Positions 42,547-52,130 of a stretch of 64,000 bases of DNA are shown here, piece by piece. Made by a program: the position numbers and the translations under genes. This DNA comes from Aquimarina atlantica (GTDB lineage: Bacteria; Bacteroidota; Bacteroidia; Flavobacteriales; Flavobacteriaceae), in contig NZ_AQRA01000009.1 of NCBI RefSeq assembly GCF_000626715.1, forward strand, positions 62,001 through 126,000. Reading direction: 5' to 3'. Position 1 is the first letter of the stretch; each line of letters begins with the position of its first letter. The notes below the pieces were generated by a model, which was given only the letters and a program-made list of their open reading frames with translations, had not been told where the DNA came from and made no database searches.

Positions 42547-44319
42547 TTATATTCTTGCCTGGTACGTATATAAATCAAAATACCTGCCTTTTGCAGCGAT
42601 AAGTTCATCATGATTACCGTGTTCGACAATATTACCAGACTCGATAACCAAAATTTGATCTGCTTTTTTGATGGTACTTAATCTATGTGCAATAACAAAA
42701 GTGGTTCTGCCTTTCATTAATTCGCCAAGACTTTTTTGAATCAAAGCTTCGCTTTCTGTATCCAGGTTTGACGTTGCTTCATCAAGAATAATAATTTTAG
42801 GATTCGCTAGAATAGCTCTTGCAATGGCAATTCGCTGTCGCTGCCCTCCAGAAAGTTTTACACCTCGTTCTCCTATTAGTGTATCTAATCCATCGTCAAA
42901 ACGATCTGTAAACTCATTTACGTATGAAGCTTTTACGGCTTGTTGCAATTGTGCTTCTGTAGCATCTGGATTTGGAAACAAAATATTTTCTCTAATAGAG
43001 CCTTCAAACAAAAATTCATCTTGTAATACGACTCCCAGATGACGCCTGTAGCTATGTAACTTTACTTTAGAAATATCATTATCATCAATAGTGATGGTTC
43101 CTGATTTTGGGTTTAAGAATGTAGCCGCTAATCCGGCAATTGTAGATTTACCAGAACCAGAGCTACCTACCAAAGCAGTTACAGATCCCGAGGGCGCTTT
43201 AAAGCTAATGCCGTGTAGTACCTCTTTTCCTTCTTCATAAGAAAAGGAAACATTATCAAAGGCAATATCTCCTGTTATATGTTCTAAAGTGATGTTTCTA
43301 TCCTCTATTTCTTCTTCCGGAGTCATATTCATAAGCTCTTCGGTTCGATCCAGGCCAGCCAATGCCTCGGTTAACTGGCTTCCGATGTTACTCATTTGTA
43401 CGATGGGGGCGATCATAAACCCTAATAGTAGTGTGAAGGAAAGAAAATCACCAATGGTTAATTCATCAATCATAATTTTATAGCCACCAATTCCCATAAT
43501 TCCTGTAGAGGCAATACCTAACAAAAATGTAGAAGAACTAGTCATTAATGCTGTAGCAGTTAAACTCTTTTTTACATTTTGAAATAGTCGATCTACGCCT
43601 TCTTCGAAGGTTTTGTTTTCCTGTGCTTCGGCATTAAATCCCTTTATAACTCGCACTCCGGCAAGAGTTTCGGTTAATCGGCCTTTAACTTCTGCATTGA
43701 TAACTCCTCGTTTCCTGAAGATTGGGCGAATATATTTGAATGCTTTTAAAGCCACGAATCCAAATACAGATACAGGGACCAGTACAAATAATGTCATCGA
43801 AGGGCTAATTCTGATGAGCAATACCAATGAGATAATAGCCGTGATTGTACCTCCAACCAATTGCACTAATCCAGTACCAATAAGATTACGAACACCTTCT
43901 ACATCACTCATAATACGAGATACTAATGCTCCGGATTTTGTGTTGTCGAAGAAACTAATAGGTAAAGAGAGCACTTTTTTCTGTACCTGTGCTCTTAATT
44001 CTGAAATTAGAAATTGTGCCTGTACACTTAGGATTCGAGTTAAAAGAAATGATGTTACCGCTTGTACCAAAATTGCCAGACCTACACCAATCAAAAGCAT
44101 TTTTAGCATTTCATAGTCTTTCTTGGCAATTACATCATCCATTAGGTATTTACTGGCCATAGGTAATACCAGGCTAGCTAATCTACTTAGTACAATTAAT
44201 AATAACCCAATAAAAACAAGATTTCTTCGAGGCCATATGATGGTTTTAAAAGCTTGTCCTATAGTTACTTTAGGTTTTCTTTTATTTTTTGGTGAAGTGT
44301 TATTTTGAAATTCTCTCAT
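42547..44319 (-). CDS. ABC exporter, fused permease/ATPase (MsbA-like)
   Basis: A 590-residue half-transporter with six membrane segments (about 35-320) and a C-terminal ATPase (about 350-585): Walker A GSSGSGKST, Q-loop VVLQDEFLF, signature LSGGQRQRIAIARA, Walker B IIILDEATSNLD and H-loop VIAHRLST. It would work as a homodimer exporting lipid or drug-like substrates (MsbA-like). No peptidase domain. Single gene. Confidence 0.95.
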   Translation of the reverse strand: MREFQNNTSPKNKRKPKVTIGQAFKTIIWPRRNLVFIGLLLIVLSRLASLVLPMASKYLMDDVIAKKDYEMLKMLLIGVGLAILVQAVTSFLLTRILSVQAQFLISELRAQVQKKVLSLPISFFDNTKSGALVSRIMSDVEGVRNLIGTGLVQLVGGTITAIISLVLLIRISPSMTLFVLVPVSVFGFVALKAFKYIRPIFRKRGVINAEVKGRLTETLAGVRVIKGFNAEAQENKTFEEGVDRLFQNVKKSLTATALMTSSSTFLLGIASTGIMGIGGYKIMIDELTIGDFLSFTLLLGFMIAPIVQMSNIGSQLTEALAGLDRTEELMNMTPEEEIEDRNITLEHITGDIAFDNVSFSYEEGKEVLHGISFKAPSGSVTALVGSSGSGKSTIAGLAATFLNPKSGTITIDDNDISKVKLHSYRRHLGVVLQDEFLFEGSIRENILFPNPDATEAQLQQAVKASYVNEFTDRFDDGLDTLIGERGVKLSGGQRQRIAIARAILANPKIIILDEATSNLDTESEALIQKSLGELMKGRTTFVIAHRLSTIKKADQILVIESGNIVEHGNHDELIAAKGRYFDLYTYQARI

Positions 44320-44357
44320 ATATTATTGTTCAGTTTTGAATAGAGAAATAGTATACT

Positions 44358-44389
44358 TTAATAACTCCTGTCTAGCATAGGAGTATTAA
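44358..44389. terminator. Hairpin downstream of the membrane hydrolase gene
   Basis: TTAATAACTCCT (44358-44369) pairs with AGGAGTATTAA (44379-44389) with one bulged base. No long T-run follows on the minus strand, so its role as terminator is uncertain. Confidence 0.3.
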
Positions 44390-44432
44390 AATAAATAGAG
44401 ATTTAACCGAGTTTTTCATTGTTTTTTTGAAG

Positions 44433-44969
44433 TTAGTCTTTTCGTTTTCTGAAATAACGAATCACTAAGATATAAATACTCATTGGTATGGCGACCCAGA
44501 TCAACTCACTTAACAATACTTTAATGCCCCAGGCACCAAAAAATTTACTAGCACCAATTGGAGATACCTGGATCGGTCGCCACGGAAAAAAATATCGGGT
44601 TGTATCAAAAGGGGAGAAGAATGCAATCCCAAGCCCTCCTGTAGTCATGGCATCAAGAACACCATGAAAAGCTGTGCAAACAGTAAAATATAAGATTAGC
44701 GCAACTCCTGTTTTGGTATATGCTTTTTTAGAATAGAAAATAAAAGTAACTATAATCCCAAGAAGTAAAGCAAAGAGTAATGAATGCGAAAACCCTCGAT
44801 GCCCCCAAAAACTTTCATATGTTATACCAAATTTAAAACCTATGACATCTGCATCAGGTAGGATAGAACAGATAATTCCTAATAGCCATAACTTTTTGGT
44901 ATATATTTCTTTCGAAAAACTTTTACCAAAGGCATATGCTGTAAATCCATGAGCAAAAATAGAGGCCAT
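44433..44969 (-). CDS. Membrane-bound metal-dependent hydrolase (YdjM/DUF457-like)
   Basis: A 178-residue protein with four or five membrane segments and conserved His/Asp in FAHGFTAYAF, ILPDADVIGF, HRGFSHSLLFA and AFHGVLDAMTTGG. This is the pattern of the YdjM/DUF457 membrane metal-dependent hydrolase family. Substrate unknown; members are linked to membrane stress or lipid metabolism. 19 bases downstream of the serine hydrolase gene and likely cotranscribed. Confidence 0.88.
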   Translation of the reverse strand: MASIFAHGFTAYAFGKSFSKEIYTKKLWLLGIICSILPDADVIGFKFGITYESFWGHRGFSHSLLFALLLGIIVTFIFYSKKAYTKTGVALILYFTVCTAFHGVLDAMTTGGLGIAFFSPFDTTRYFFPWRPIQVSPIGASKFFGAWGIKVLLSELIWVAIPMSIYILVIRYFRKRKD

Positions 44970-44988
44970 TTATAAAATATTGAAGGTA

Positions 44989-46008
44989 CTAATTACTGTA
45001 TTTTTCAATTAATAGCGGAAGTTTTCTATTTAAGAATTTGATTTGCTGTTTAATTCCGTTTGGTGTATCGTGATTATGTGTTGTAACGATCACCAAGTTT
45101 TTATCTTCAACTATGATAATGAATTGTCCGCCATATCCCATTCCATAATTAATACGATCTCCATTAAGATCTGCTTCATACCAGCAAAAACCATGTTTAG
45201 AATTTCTTAGCCCCCAATCGGTAGCTAATTTTTCATTTACATCAAATAGTTTTTCTATCCATGATTTAGAAACTATTTCAATACTACTATATGTTCCCTG
45301 ATTCTCTAATAGCTGACCTATTTTTAAAAGATCACCAGGCTTCATTTCTAATCCCAGTCCACCACCATCATAATGACCATCATTTCGTTTTTCCCAATTT
45401 ACAGTGCTAATACCTAACGTATTGAACAAATTTTCATTAGCAAACTCAAGAGTAGTTTTTCCTGTAGATTTATTTAGAATAGCAGATAATAAGTGGGTAG
45501 CGCCGGTATTATAATTATATGTTTCTCCGGGAGTATGCTCTAATTTTTTTTGTAAGACAAATGCTATTGGGTTTTCGCTATTTATCCAGTTTTGATGCTC
45601 TAAGAAGCCTTTCCAGGAAAGTCCAGAGGTCTGATTTAGCAAGTGTTTAATAGTAATTGTCTTTTTTCTCTCGTCTTTAATAGTTTTGAATTCATCAACA
45701 AAATATGTGTCAATGGTTTCATTTTCACTGGTAATAAATTTTTTATCGATTGCAATTCCAATAAGAATACTCATAATCCCTTTGGTAAGAGACTGAACGT
45801 TTGATACATTCTCTGATGTTTTTCCATTATAATACTCTTCAAATACAATTTGGTTATTCTTAGAAACCAATACAGAATAGATGTCATTTTCATCGAGTAC
45901 TATTTCTTTGGATACTACTTTTTCATTTTTGGGAGTATTCTTTTTTGATTCTTTACATGCGATAAGCAGAGCAAAAAAGATAAACAATAGCGATAATTTA
46001 CTTTTCAT
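44989..46008 (-). CDS. Serine hydrolase (beta-lactamase-type) lipoprotein
   Basis: A 339-residue lipoprotein (ALLIACKES; Cys about 18). A Lys/Glu-rich linker, then a class C beta-lactamase/PBP fold: SxxK in NVQSLTKGIMS (catalytic Ser about 80), YNYNTGATHL giving the Tyr-x-Asn element, and GMGYGGQF near the C-terminus as the third element. Such proteins are esterases or peptidases; beta-lactamase activity is not implied. Confidence 0.9.
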   Translation of the reverse strand: MKSKLSLLFIFFALLIACKESKKNTPKNEKVVSKEIVLDENDIYSVLVSKNNQIVFEEYYNGKTSENVSNVQSLTKGIMSILIGIAIDKKFITSENETIDTYFVDEFKTIKDERKKTITIKHLLNQTSGLSWKGFLEHQNWINSENPIAFVLQKKLEHTPGETYNYNTGATHLLSAILNKSTGKTTLEFANENLFNTLGISTVNWEKRNDGHYDGGGLGLEMKPGDLLKIGQLLENQGTYSSIEIVSKSWIEKLFDVNEKLATDWGLRNSKHGFCWYEADLNGDRINYGMGYGGQFIIIVEDKNLVIVTTHNHDTPNGIKQQIKFLNRKLPLLIEKYSN

Positions 46009-46090
46009 TGATTTGATGTGTTTATTAAGAAGTGTAAATTTATGAGTAAGGATAACCGGTTAATGAAAATTTGAAATTTTAATGCGTATT

Positions 46091-47083
46091 CTACAATGCA
46101 AGAATTTGATCAAGTTGTGTTTTTGATACGGTTAATAGTCCAGATTTCGGAAGCCTTTTGGTAAGTTCTCTCCAGTTCTCATCTTTATCAAAAATTTGCT
46201 TTAGTATAGGCAGTGCTTCATCCAATCTTTTATTATTGGCTAATGCTATTGCTTTCCAATATTTCATTTCTAAATTTTCGGGAAACAATTGTTCGGCAGC
46301 TCCATAGGCTGCAAGTGCCAGCTCCATATCTCCGGCTTCTACTGCCAGGTCTCCCTTATTCATATATTCATAAGCTTTATGTACCTGCAACAGGCGTTGT
46401 AATTCTACTAAGGGCGTTGCATGGTCATCTACTCTTAGGTTTACTTTTTTATCTTCCCAGGAGTTTTTGGCAGGCTTTGCGTTTACCACTACCAGTGCAG
46501 CAGATTGCTTACCTCTAATATCTCCTCCTGCTTCCTGAGCGGCGATAAGTACTTTAACTACACGATCGGCCAGGGGTAGATCTTTATGTTCTTCAAAAGC
46601 CTTAGCCATTGCAGGAACTACTTTGTCATTAAGCATCATATTGGCTTGTACAGCATAATTATCGCCAATGATATGATGTGCAGAAACAATGCATTTTTCA
46701 CCAGTAAAAGCAGCTGTATTACCTTTTACATCCAGAAAAGCCACCTGTCTAAAATCTTTACCTTCGTCTTTTGCTACCAGGAGATCGAGTGCTTCTTTTG
46801 CACTTTTACCTTCAGACATAAGTGTAAGCCCATTAGGTCCGTATGCTGGATTAACAAAGGATTGTGTTGCTACTACACCAACACCAGATTGTCCCCAGGA
46901 TACGATGGATCCTACAGAGAACCAGTGACTTTGTACCCCTACAGCCATTTCTCCCGTAGATTTATCTCTGGCTACAATAGAAAAAGTATGTGCAAACTTT
47001 TCTTTATAAACTTGTTGAGCTTCTATCCGAAAAGATAGTAGAATAATAAAAAGTACCCCTCCTTTTAATACTAATGATTTCAT
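46091..47083 (-). CDS. DUF1028 secreted protein
   Basis: A 330-residue protein with a signal peptide (about 1-22, RIEAQ-QV). Residues 25-215 fit DUF1028 (HTFSIVARDKSTGEMAVGVQSHWFSVGS, VVATQSFVNPAYGPNGL, VQANMML, GKQSAALVVV), an Ntn-hydrolase-like fold. The C-terminal 100 residues carry TPR-like helices (AYEYMNKGDLAVEAGDMELALAAYGAAEQLFPEN). The N-terminal domain is often called a peptidase or Ntn-hydrolase, but no activity is proven. Single gene. Confidence 0.9.
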   Translation of the reverse strand: MKSLVLKGGVLFIILLSFRIEAQQVYKEKFAHTFSIVARDKSTGEMAVGVQSHWFSVGSIVSWGQSGVGVVATQSFVNPAYGPNGLTLMSEGKSAKEALDLLVAKDEGKDFRQVAFLDVKGNTAAFTGEKCIVSAHHIIGDNYAVQANMMLNDKVVPAMAKAFEEHKDLPLADRVVKVLIAAQEAGGDIRGKQSAALVVVNAKPAKNSWEDKKVNLRVDDHATPLVELQRLLQVHKAYEYMNKGDLAVEAGDMELALAAYGAAEQLFPENLEMKYWKAIALANNKRLDEALPILKQIFDKDENWRELTKRLPKSGLLTVSKTQLDQILAL

Positions 47084-47152
47084 GTCTATGTTTTTTGTTA
47101 CTGTTAATTATTTCATAGTAAAAAGAAAGAATATTTATTTAGAGCTTAAGAC

Positions 47153-48514
47153 TTATCTTTTCTTTCGTTTTTTATGTTTCAAGTTAAAGGTTTTATCTCC
47201 TTTGGTTTTAGGCTTTTTATATTTTTTCTTGATTTGCCGTTGGTAGGACCCACCCAAATTTACTTTTTTGTTTTTTTCTTTCTTTTCATGAAAAGCAGCC
47301 CCTACCTCTTCATCATTCGGTCGTTTATGTGGATTGTTGATTTCTTTAACCTTTGGTTGTTCTTCGGGAGTAAGCTGATCAGAGATTTCTACACCAGAGG
47401 GAATATCTAATTGCTCGATTTTCATCTCCATCAAACTTTCAATAGCCTCCAGGTGTTCTTGTTCTTTTTCTGTAGTAAGAACAAACGAGACTCCTTCTTT
47501 TTCGGCTCGACCAGTTCTACCAATACGATGCATATAATTTTCTGGATATTCTGGGGTGTCGAGATTAATTACCTGGCTTATATTTTCTATATCCAAACCT
47601 CTGGCCATTACATCTGTCGCAATCAATATTCGATTTTCTCCTTCTCTAAATTGTTCTATACTTCGTAATCTATAATTTTGAGTTTTGTTAGAATGGATAA
47701 TACAAATCTCATCGGCGTATTTTTTTTCTAGTTGTTCAAACAAACGATCTGCGATCTTTTTAAAACCAACAAAAATTAGTGTTTTGTGATAGGTTTCTTT
47801 ATCAGAAAGTAATTGCTCAAGCAGATTAACTTTTGTATAAAAATTAGGAACTTTGTAACCATATTGTTTGATGTTTTCGAGGGGAGTTCCGCTTTTGGCA
47901 ATTGATATTCTTTGTGGCTTGATAAATATTTCTGAAATCATTTGATCTACTTCATCTGTCATTGTAGCCGAAAACATAATATTTTGTCGCTGCCGCGGAA
48001 GGATATCAAAAATATTCATCAATTGATGTCTAAACCCTAAATCTAACATTACATCAACTTCATCGATCACTAGTTTCTGAATAGATTTAAGCTGTAAAGC
48101 TCTACTTACTGCCAGATCATATAAACGTCCCGGAGTAGCAACGATAATATCTAATCCTTGCGAAACGGCTTGTTTTTGTGTATTGATATTTGTACCTCCG
48201 TATACACCTGTTATTCGCACATTGATATACGTAGAAAGTTTTTCGATTTCATCAACTACCTGTACAACAAGTTCTCGCGTAGGAACTAATACCAATATTC
48301 TTGGGTTTTGTTGCACAGAATATTTTAGCATCCTTAAAATCGGAAGCATATAGGCATATGTTTTACCAGTACCTGTTTGTGCAATACCTACAACATCTTT
48401 TCCAGACATTACGGGAGCAAAAGCTTTTTCCTGAATAGGTGTAGGCGTCTCAAACCCTAAATCGTCAAGGGCATTAAGAAGTTGTGTATTTAGATTTAAA
48501 TCTCGAAAAGTCAA
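47153..48514 (-). CDS. DEAD-box RNA helicase (RhlE-like)
   Basis: A 453-residue helicase. Q motif ETPTPIQEKAF, motif I AQTGTGKT, motif Ib PTRELVVQV, motif II DEVD (Val for the Ala of DEAD), motif III SATMT, and motif VI HRIGRTGRA. A basic tail (about 385-453, rich in K) binds RNA. The start is TTG (MTFRDLNLNTQLLNALDDLGF), which matches the usual RhlE N-terminus; no ATG upstream. Its promoter has a matching -7 box. Confidence 0.95.
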   Translation of the reverse strand: MTFRDLNLNTQLLNALDDLGFETPTPIQEKAFAPVMSGKDVVGIAQTGTGKTYAYMLPILRMLKYSVQQNPRILVLVPTRELVVQVVDEIEKLSTYINVRITGVYGGTNINTQKQAVSQGLDIIVATPGRLYDLAVSRALQLKSIQKLVIDEVDVMLDLGFRHQLMNIFDILPRQRQNIMFSATMTDEVDQMISEIFIKPQRISIAKSGTPLENIKQYGYKVPNFYTKVNLLEQLLSDKETYHKTLIFVGFKKIADRLFEQLEKKYADEICIIHSNKTQNYRLRSIEQFREGENRILIATDVMARGLDIENISQVINLDTPEYPENYMHRIGRTGRAEKEGVSFVLTTEKEQEHLEAIESLMEMKIEQLDIPSGVEISDQLTPEEQPKVKEINNPHKRPNDEEVGAAFHEKKEKNKKVNLGGSYQRQIKKKYKKPKTKGDKTFNLKHKKRKKR

Positions 48515-48536
48515 TTGATCTATTTTTTTGATGCTA

Positions 48537-48544
48537 CAAAGGTA
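48537..48544 (-). promoter_or_regulatory. Probable -7 element for the helicase gene
   Basis: On the minus strand TACCTTTG matches TAnnTTTG, 22 bases before the TTG start. An upstream TTG about 18 bases away could be the -33 element. Confidence 0.4.
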
Positions 48545-48679
48545 GCCTTATTTTTGAGATTCAATTATTACAAAATATAGCAATATAGCAATTGGGATAT
48601 GGTTGTCTTTTTTTATAGAGATATGAGAAAGTAGAAGTACCATTTTATAAATTGAGCCTTTTTTTTACTGATTACGATC

Positions 48680-48687
48680 TAATTTTG
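48680..48687 (+). promoter_or_regulatory. Probable -7 element for the Cys-rich lipoprotein gene
   Basis: TAATTTTG matches TAnnTTTG and ends 25 bases before the ATG at 48713. Confidence 0.4.
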
Positions 48688-48712
48688 AGTATCAACTTAA
48701 AAATCATACATC

Positions 48713-49468
48713 ATGTTACTTATTAAAAAAATATCAAAAATAATCATATTGAGTATTCTATTATTTGGAGGTTTGATCTCATGTGATGACGATTCATCAG
48801 ACGAAGAGCAGATTCCTGAAGAAATAATAATAGAAGATTTTGCAAATTTTAAAGATGATCCAAAATTTCTTGAATATATGGAACAATTGGTAGCTTCTGT
48901 ACTAAAGGTTGAAAATGCTGATATGGTATTAGAACTCCTTGAAGAAACAGAACTTACAGATGAACAAAACATACAATTGGTTATTGCCTTAGGGTTTGAA
49001 ACGATGGATCAAATGGAAGAAAACCTTAATGTTACATCAGAAAACTGGCAAGAACTTTATAAACGTTTTGATTTAGGAAATCAAGATAAAGCGTTGATTA
49101 ATAGTGTTATGGTTGATGCTTATGTAGAAATAGTACTTGATTTAAGTAATAAAAATAGTAGTAATGCTCTTAAAAATAGTAAACAGGATTCATGTTTAGC
49201 CCCATGTTTCGAAAAACTTGTTGAAGATTTTGAAATGTATGATAATGAGTATGATAGATTATGTAGAATATACGATTTGTTTACTGATGAAGGTAAAGAA
49301 AATGAAAGACAATGCAGAATAAGAACAAGACAAAAATATATAGCAGAAATAAATAAAGCAAATTTGAATTGGGCTTGTTGTGCTTACTGGACATGTGGAG
49401 TCTTGCCAGTACCATTAGAAGGAGGTGACGGTATTATTCCTGGTCCTTGTAACACACCAATAGGGTAG
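48713..49468 (+). CDS. Acidic lipoprotein with Cys-rich C-terminus
   Basis: A 251-residue lipoprotein (LFGGLISCDDDSSDEEQ; lipidated Cys about 24) with a very acidic N-terminal region and mainly helical body. The last 90 residues hold eight Cys in a fixed pattern: CLAPCFEKL, RLCRIY, ERQCRI, WACCAYWTCG and PGPCNTP. The spacing suggests up to four disulfides or a metal site. No family is recognised. Single gene with its own likely promoter, not tied to any neighbour. Confidence 0.75.
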   Translation: MLLIKKISKIIILSILLFGGLISCDDDSSDEEQIPEEIIIEDFANFKDDPKFLEYMEQLVASVLKVENADMVLELLEETELTDEQNIQLVIALGFETMDQMEENLNVTSENWQELYKRFDLGNQDKALINSVMVDAYVEIVLDLSNKNSSNALKNSKQDSCLAPCFEKLVEDFEMYDNEYDRLCRIYDLFTDEGKENERQCRIRTRQKYIAEINKANLNWACCAYWTCGVLPVPLEGGDGIIPGPCNTPIG

Positions 49469-49515
49469 ATGTAATAAAATTTAAAAATCCAGAAACAGAT
49501 TATACCGATTTTAGT

Positions 49516-49523
49516 TATTTTTG
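49516..49523 (+). promoter_or_regulatory. Probable -7 element for the FMN reductase gene
   Basis: TATTTTTG matches TAnnTTTG and ends 19 bases before the ATG at 49543. Confidence 0.35.
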
Positions 49524-49542
49524 GGTTTCTAATATCATACTA

Positions 49543-50076
49543 ATGAAGAAAATCATCGCCTTTGCAGGTTCTAATAGCAGCACTTCTATTAATCATAAGC
49601 TCGTAGAGTTTGTAGTTTCAGAAATAAAGGGACATGATATAAGAATAATTAACCTGGTAAATTATGCTATGCCAATGTATAGTGAAGATGAAGAAAAAAA
49701 TGGTTTTCCGGGAATGGCAATGGGGTTAAACCAGGAAATCTCTGAAGCTGACGCCTTGATTATTTCGGTAAATGAACATAATGGGAGCTGGAGTGCTTTT
49801 TTTAAAAATATTATAGATTGGTTATCTCGACTAGATCGTAATTTTTTGGAAGGAAAGAAAATCTTATTAATGAGTACTTCTCCCGGAAAAAGAGGAGGAC
49901 TAAGCTCGTTAGAATTTGGTAAAAATGTTTTACCAAGATTTGGTGCCGAAATTGTGGAGAGTTTTAGCTTTCCTTCTTTTTATGATAATTTTTCTGTAGA
50001 ATCCAATACTGTAACAGATGAGACTCTTTTATTGGGATTAAACGAAGTTCTCAGTACTTTTGCACATCAAATCTAA
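49543..50076 (+). CDS. NADPH-dependent FMN reductase family protein
   Basis: A 177-residue flavodoxin-like protein. The N-terminal phosphate loop is GSNSSTSINHKL for FMN; the middle has YSEDEEKNGFP and SVNEHNGSWSAFFKNIIDWLSR, and TSPGKRGG is close to the typical SPGG loop. It reduces FMN or azo/quinone compounds using NAD(P)H. It is 7 bases upstream of pabB and so likely part of one transcript, though the functions differ. Confidence 0.93.
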   Translation: MKKIIAFAGSNSSTSINHKLVEFVVSEIKGHDIRIINLVNYAMPMYSEDEEKNGFPGMAMGLNQEISEADALIISVNEHNGSWSAFFKNIIDWLSRLDRNFLEGKKILLMSTSPGKRGGLSSLEFGKNVLPRFGAEIVESFSFPSFYDNFSVESNTVTDETLLLGLNEVLSTFAHQI

Positions 50077-50083
50077 TGAGTAA

Positions 50084-51388
50084 GTGCGAAGTGTTCAACA
50101 ATATACTTTAGAAGATTTTTCAGAATTTAAAAGTAAGCTATTACATTGGGGGCAGCAATTTGAAGAGGCTATTTGGCTGGATTCGAATAGCTATTCACAG
50201 CAATATTCAAGTTATGATGCTGTATTGGCTGTAGATGCTTTTACGACTATAAAAACCGATTATTATAATGGTTTTGATACGTTAAAAGAATATCAAAGCG
50301 TAACTTCGGATTGGATTTTTGGCTATCTGTCCTATGATCTTAAGAACGATACAGAGGATCTGGTTTCTGAAAATCGAGACGAACTACGTTTTCCTGATTT
50401 GTACTTTTTTCAACCTAAAAAACTTTTTCTGCTCAAAGGAAATATCCTTGAAATGCACTATTTGCGAATGGTGGATGACGAAATGGAGGAAGATTTTAAG
50501 GAAATCTCAGCGCATTCTTTATTCAAAAAAAATACTACAGAACAACCTTGTGGTAAGGTAAAAATAAGCCTTCGTATCACAAAAGATGAATATAAAGAGA
50601 AGGTAAATGAAATGCTCGCTCATATACATCGGGGAGATATTTATGAAGCAAATTTCTGCCAGGAGTTTTTTGCAAAAAATAGTTGTATTGATCCTTTACA
50701 GACATACTATCACTTAAACGATATTTCAAAACCTCCTTTTGCTACATTTTTTAGGATGAATGATTACTATTTGTTATCAGCTTCACCAGAACGCTATTTA
50801 AGAAAAGAAGGACAAAAAATAATTTCACAACCCATAAAAGGAACAGCAAAAAGATCACAGGATATTGAGGAGGATAAGAGATTAGTATCAGAGCTTTATG
50901 GAGATCCCAAAGAGCGATCAGAAAATGTAATGATTGTAGATCTGGTACGAAATGATTTATCACGAACCGCAACCAAAGGGTCGGTTACTGTAGAGGAATT
51001 GTGTAAAGTGTATTCGTTTAAACAAGTACATCAAATGATATCTACAGTAACATCAATAGTCGAGGATACTATTTCTCCTGTCGATGTTATCAAAACAACT
51101 TTTCCGATGGGGAGTATGACCGGAGCACCTAAAATTTCTGCAATGCAGATCATAGAAAATCTAGAGAAGTCTAAAAGGGGCTTATATAGCGGAGCTGTGG
51201 GATATTTTACCCCAGATGGAGATTTTGACTTTAATGTAGTAATTAGAAGTATCCTCTATAATCAGGAACGACAATATATATCATATACTGTTGGGGGAGC
51301 TATAACTGCCAAGTCAGATCCTGATAAAGAGTATGAAGAATGTTTGCTTAAGGCAAAAGCAATGCGAGAGGTATTAGAAGGAGTGTAG
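50084..51388 (+). CDS. pabB: Aminodeoxychorismate synthase component I (PabB-type)
   Basis: A 434-residue chorismate-binding enzyme. SQPIKGTAKRS carries the Lys of the PIKGT motif typical of aminodeoxychorismate synthase (anthranilate synthase has PIAGT), with ENVMIVDLVRNDLSR and GSMTGAPKISAMQII as further chorismate-binding marks. It makes 4-amino-4-deoxychorismate for folate. The start is a GTG (MRSVQQYTLEDF), as no in-frame ATG is upstream; it lies 7 bases after the FMN reductase stop. No PabA or PabC gene is near. Confidence 0.92.
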   Translation: MRSVQQYTLEDFSEFKSKLLHWGQQFEEAIWLDSNSYSQQYSSYDAVLAVDAFTTIKTDYYNGFDTLKEYQSVTSDWIFGYLSYDLKNDTEDLVSENRDELRFPDLYFFQPKKLFLLKGNILEMHYLRMVDDEMEEDFKEISAHSLFKKNTTEQPCGKVKISLRITKDEYKEKVNEMLAHIHRGDIYEANFCQEFFAKNSCIDPLQTYYHLNDISKPPFATFFRMNDYYLLSASPERYLRKEGQKIISQPIKGTAKRSQDIEEDKRLVSELYGDPKERSENVMIVDLVRNDLSRTATKGSVTVEELCKVYSFKQVHQMISTVTSIVEDTISPVDVIKTTFPMGSMTGAPKISAMQIIENLEKSKRGLYSGAVGYFTPDGDFDFNVVIRSILYNQERQYISYTVGGAITAKSDPDKEYEECLLKAKAMREVLEGV

Positions 51389-51428
51389 TTAAAAGTATAC
51401 AGGTAATTATAAACTCCTACTCAATTCA

Positions 51429-52130
51429 CTAAATAAGATTTCTTCTAAAACTCTTTCGTACGTCAATGATAATTTCTTTAACTTCTTGTGCGGTTATCTC
51501 TTTAATTTTAGCAATTTCTTCAAAATTTAATTTTCCAAAAACAAAAAGATCAATGATTTTAGAAGTTTCTATAGGGAGCCAACTATAGAATTTACCTAAT
51601 AGCTTCTGTTTTCGATGCTCAGAAGAGGGTTCAGAGTCTATGACCTTAAGAATTTCAGAATCCATATCAGTGTATATAAAATTCTGCTTTTCTTCAGAAT
51701 TCTGGTGATAGCAAATATCATCCAATTCTTCTTTCATGATAAGTTCGTTATTCGCTTCTACAGTATAGCTTTCTTCGAGTTTTTCGAGTTCTTCTTTAAG
51801 GAAATAACTGGTGCTAATGCTTTTTTGATGCCATCCCTCACGAATGTATAATTCATCAATAAGCTCATCAGCAATTTTAAAAAGTTGAAGTTCTAGAGAT
51901 AAAGTGTCTATTTCGACATCAAGATCATCATGATAAAGTTTCAATATGGCGTCGTCTATAATACCATTAGAGCAATACATATTCTGAGGTAAAATACCAA
52001 CACTTTCTGCAATATATAACCTGTGTTTTACATAGGGATGTAAGTGTGGTACAATGGATAATAATTTTTTACTAAATTCCCTTTGATCATCCGCCTCATA
52101 AAATTCTTGTAATTCATGTGTCCTATTCAT
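51429..52130 (-). CDS. Sigma-region-4-like protein of unknown role
   Basis: A 233-residue protein without membrane segments. The last 60 residues (LLGKFYSWLPIETSKIIDL, then NFEEIAKIKEITAQEVKEIIIDVRKSFRRNL) read as a sigma-70 region 4 helix-turn-helix. The first 110 residues are helical, with an EVEIDTLSLELQLFKIADELIDELYIREGWH stretch; the centre is acidic. It has no region 2 motif. It may be a sigma-like regulator or an anti-sigma partner. Between pabB and tilS, on the opposite strand; divergent from tilS. Confidence 0.7.
   Translation of the reverse strand: MNRTHELQEFYEADDQREFSKKLLSIVPHLHPYVKHRLYIAESVGILPQNMYCSNGIIDDAILKLYHDDLDVEIDTLSLELQLFKIADELIDELYIREGWHQKSISTSYFLKEELEKLEESYTVEANNELIMKEELDDICYHQNSEEKQNFIYTDMDSEILKVIDSEPSSEHRKQKLLGKFYSWLPIETSKIIDLFVFGKLNFEEIAKIKEITAQEVKEIIIDVRKSFRRNLI

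Noticed and set aside
46213..47038. Plus-strand ORFs opposite the DUF1028 gene
   Set aside because: Shadow frames of a well-supported minus-strand gene.
50084..51388. Assignment as anthranilate synthase (TrpE)
   Set aside because: The PIKGT motif with Lys is that of aminodeoxychorismate synthase; no trp genes are near.
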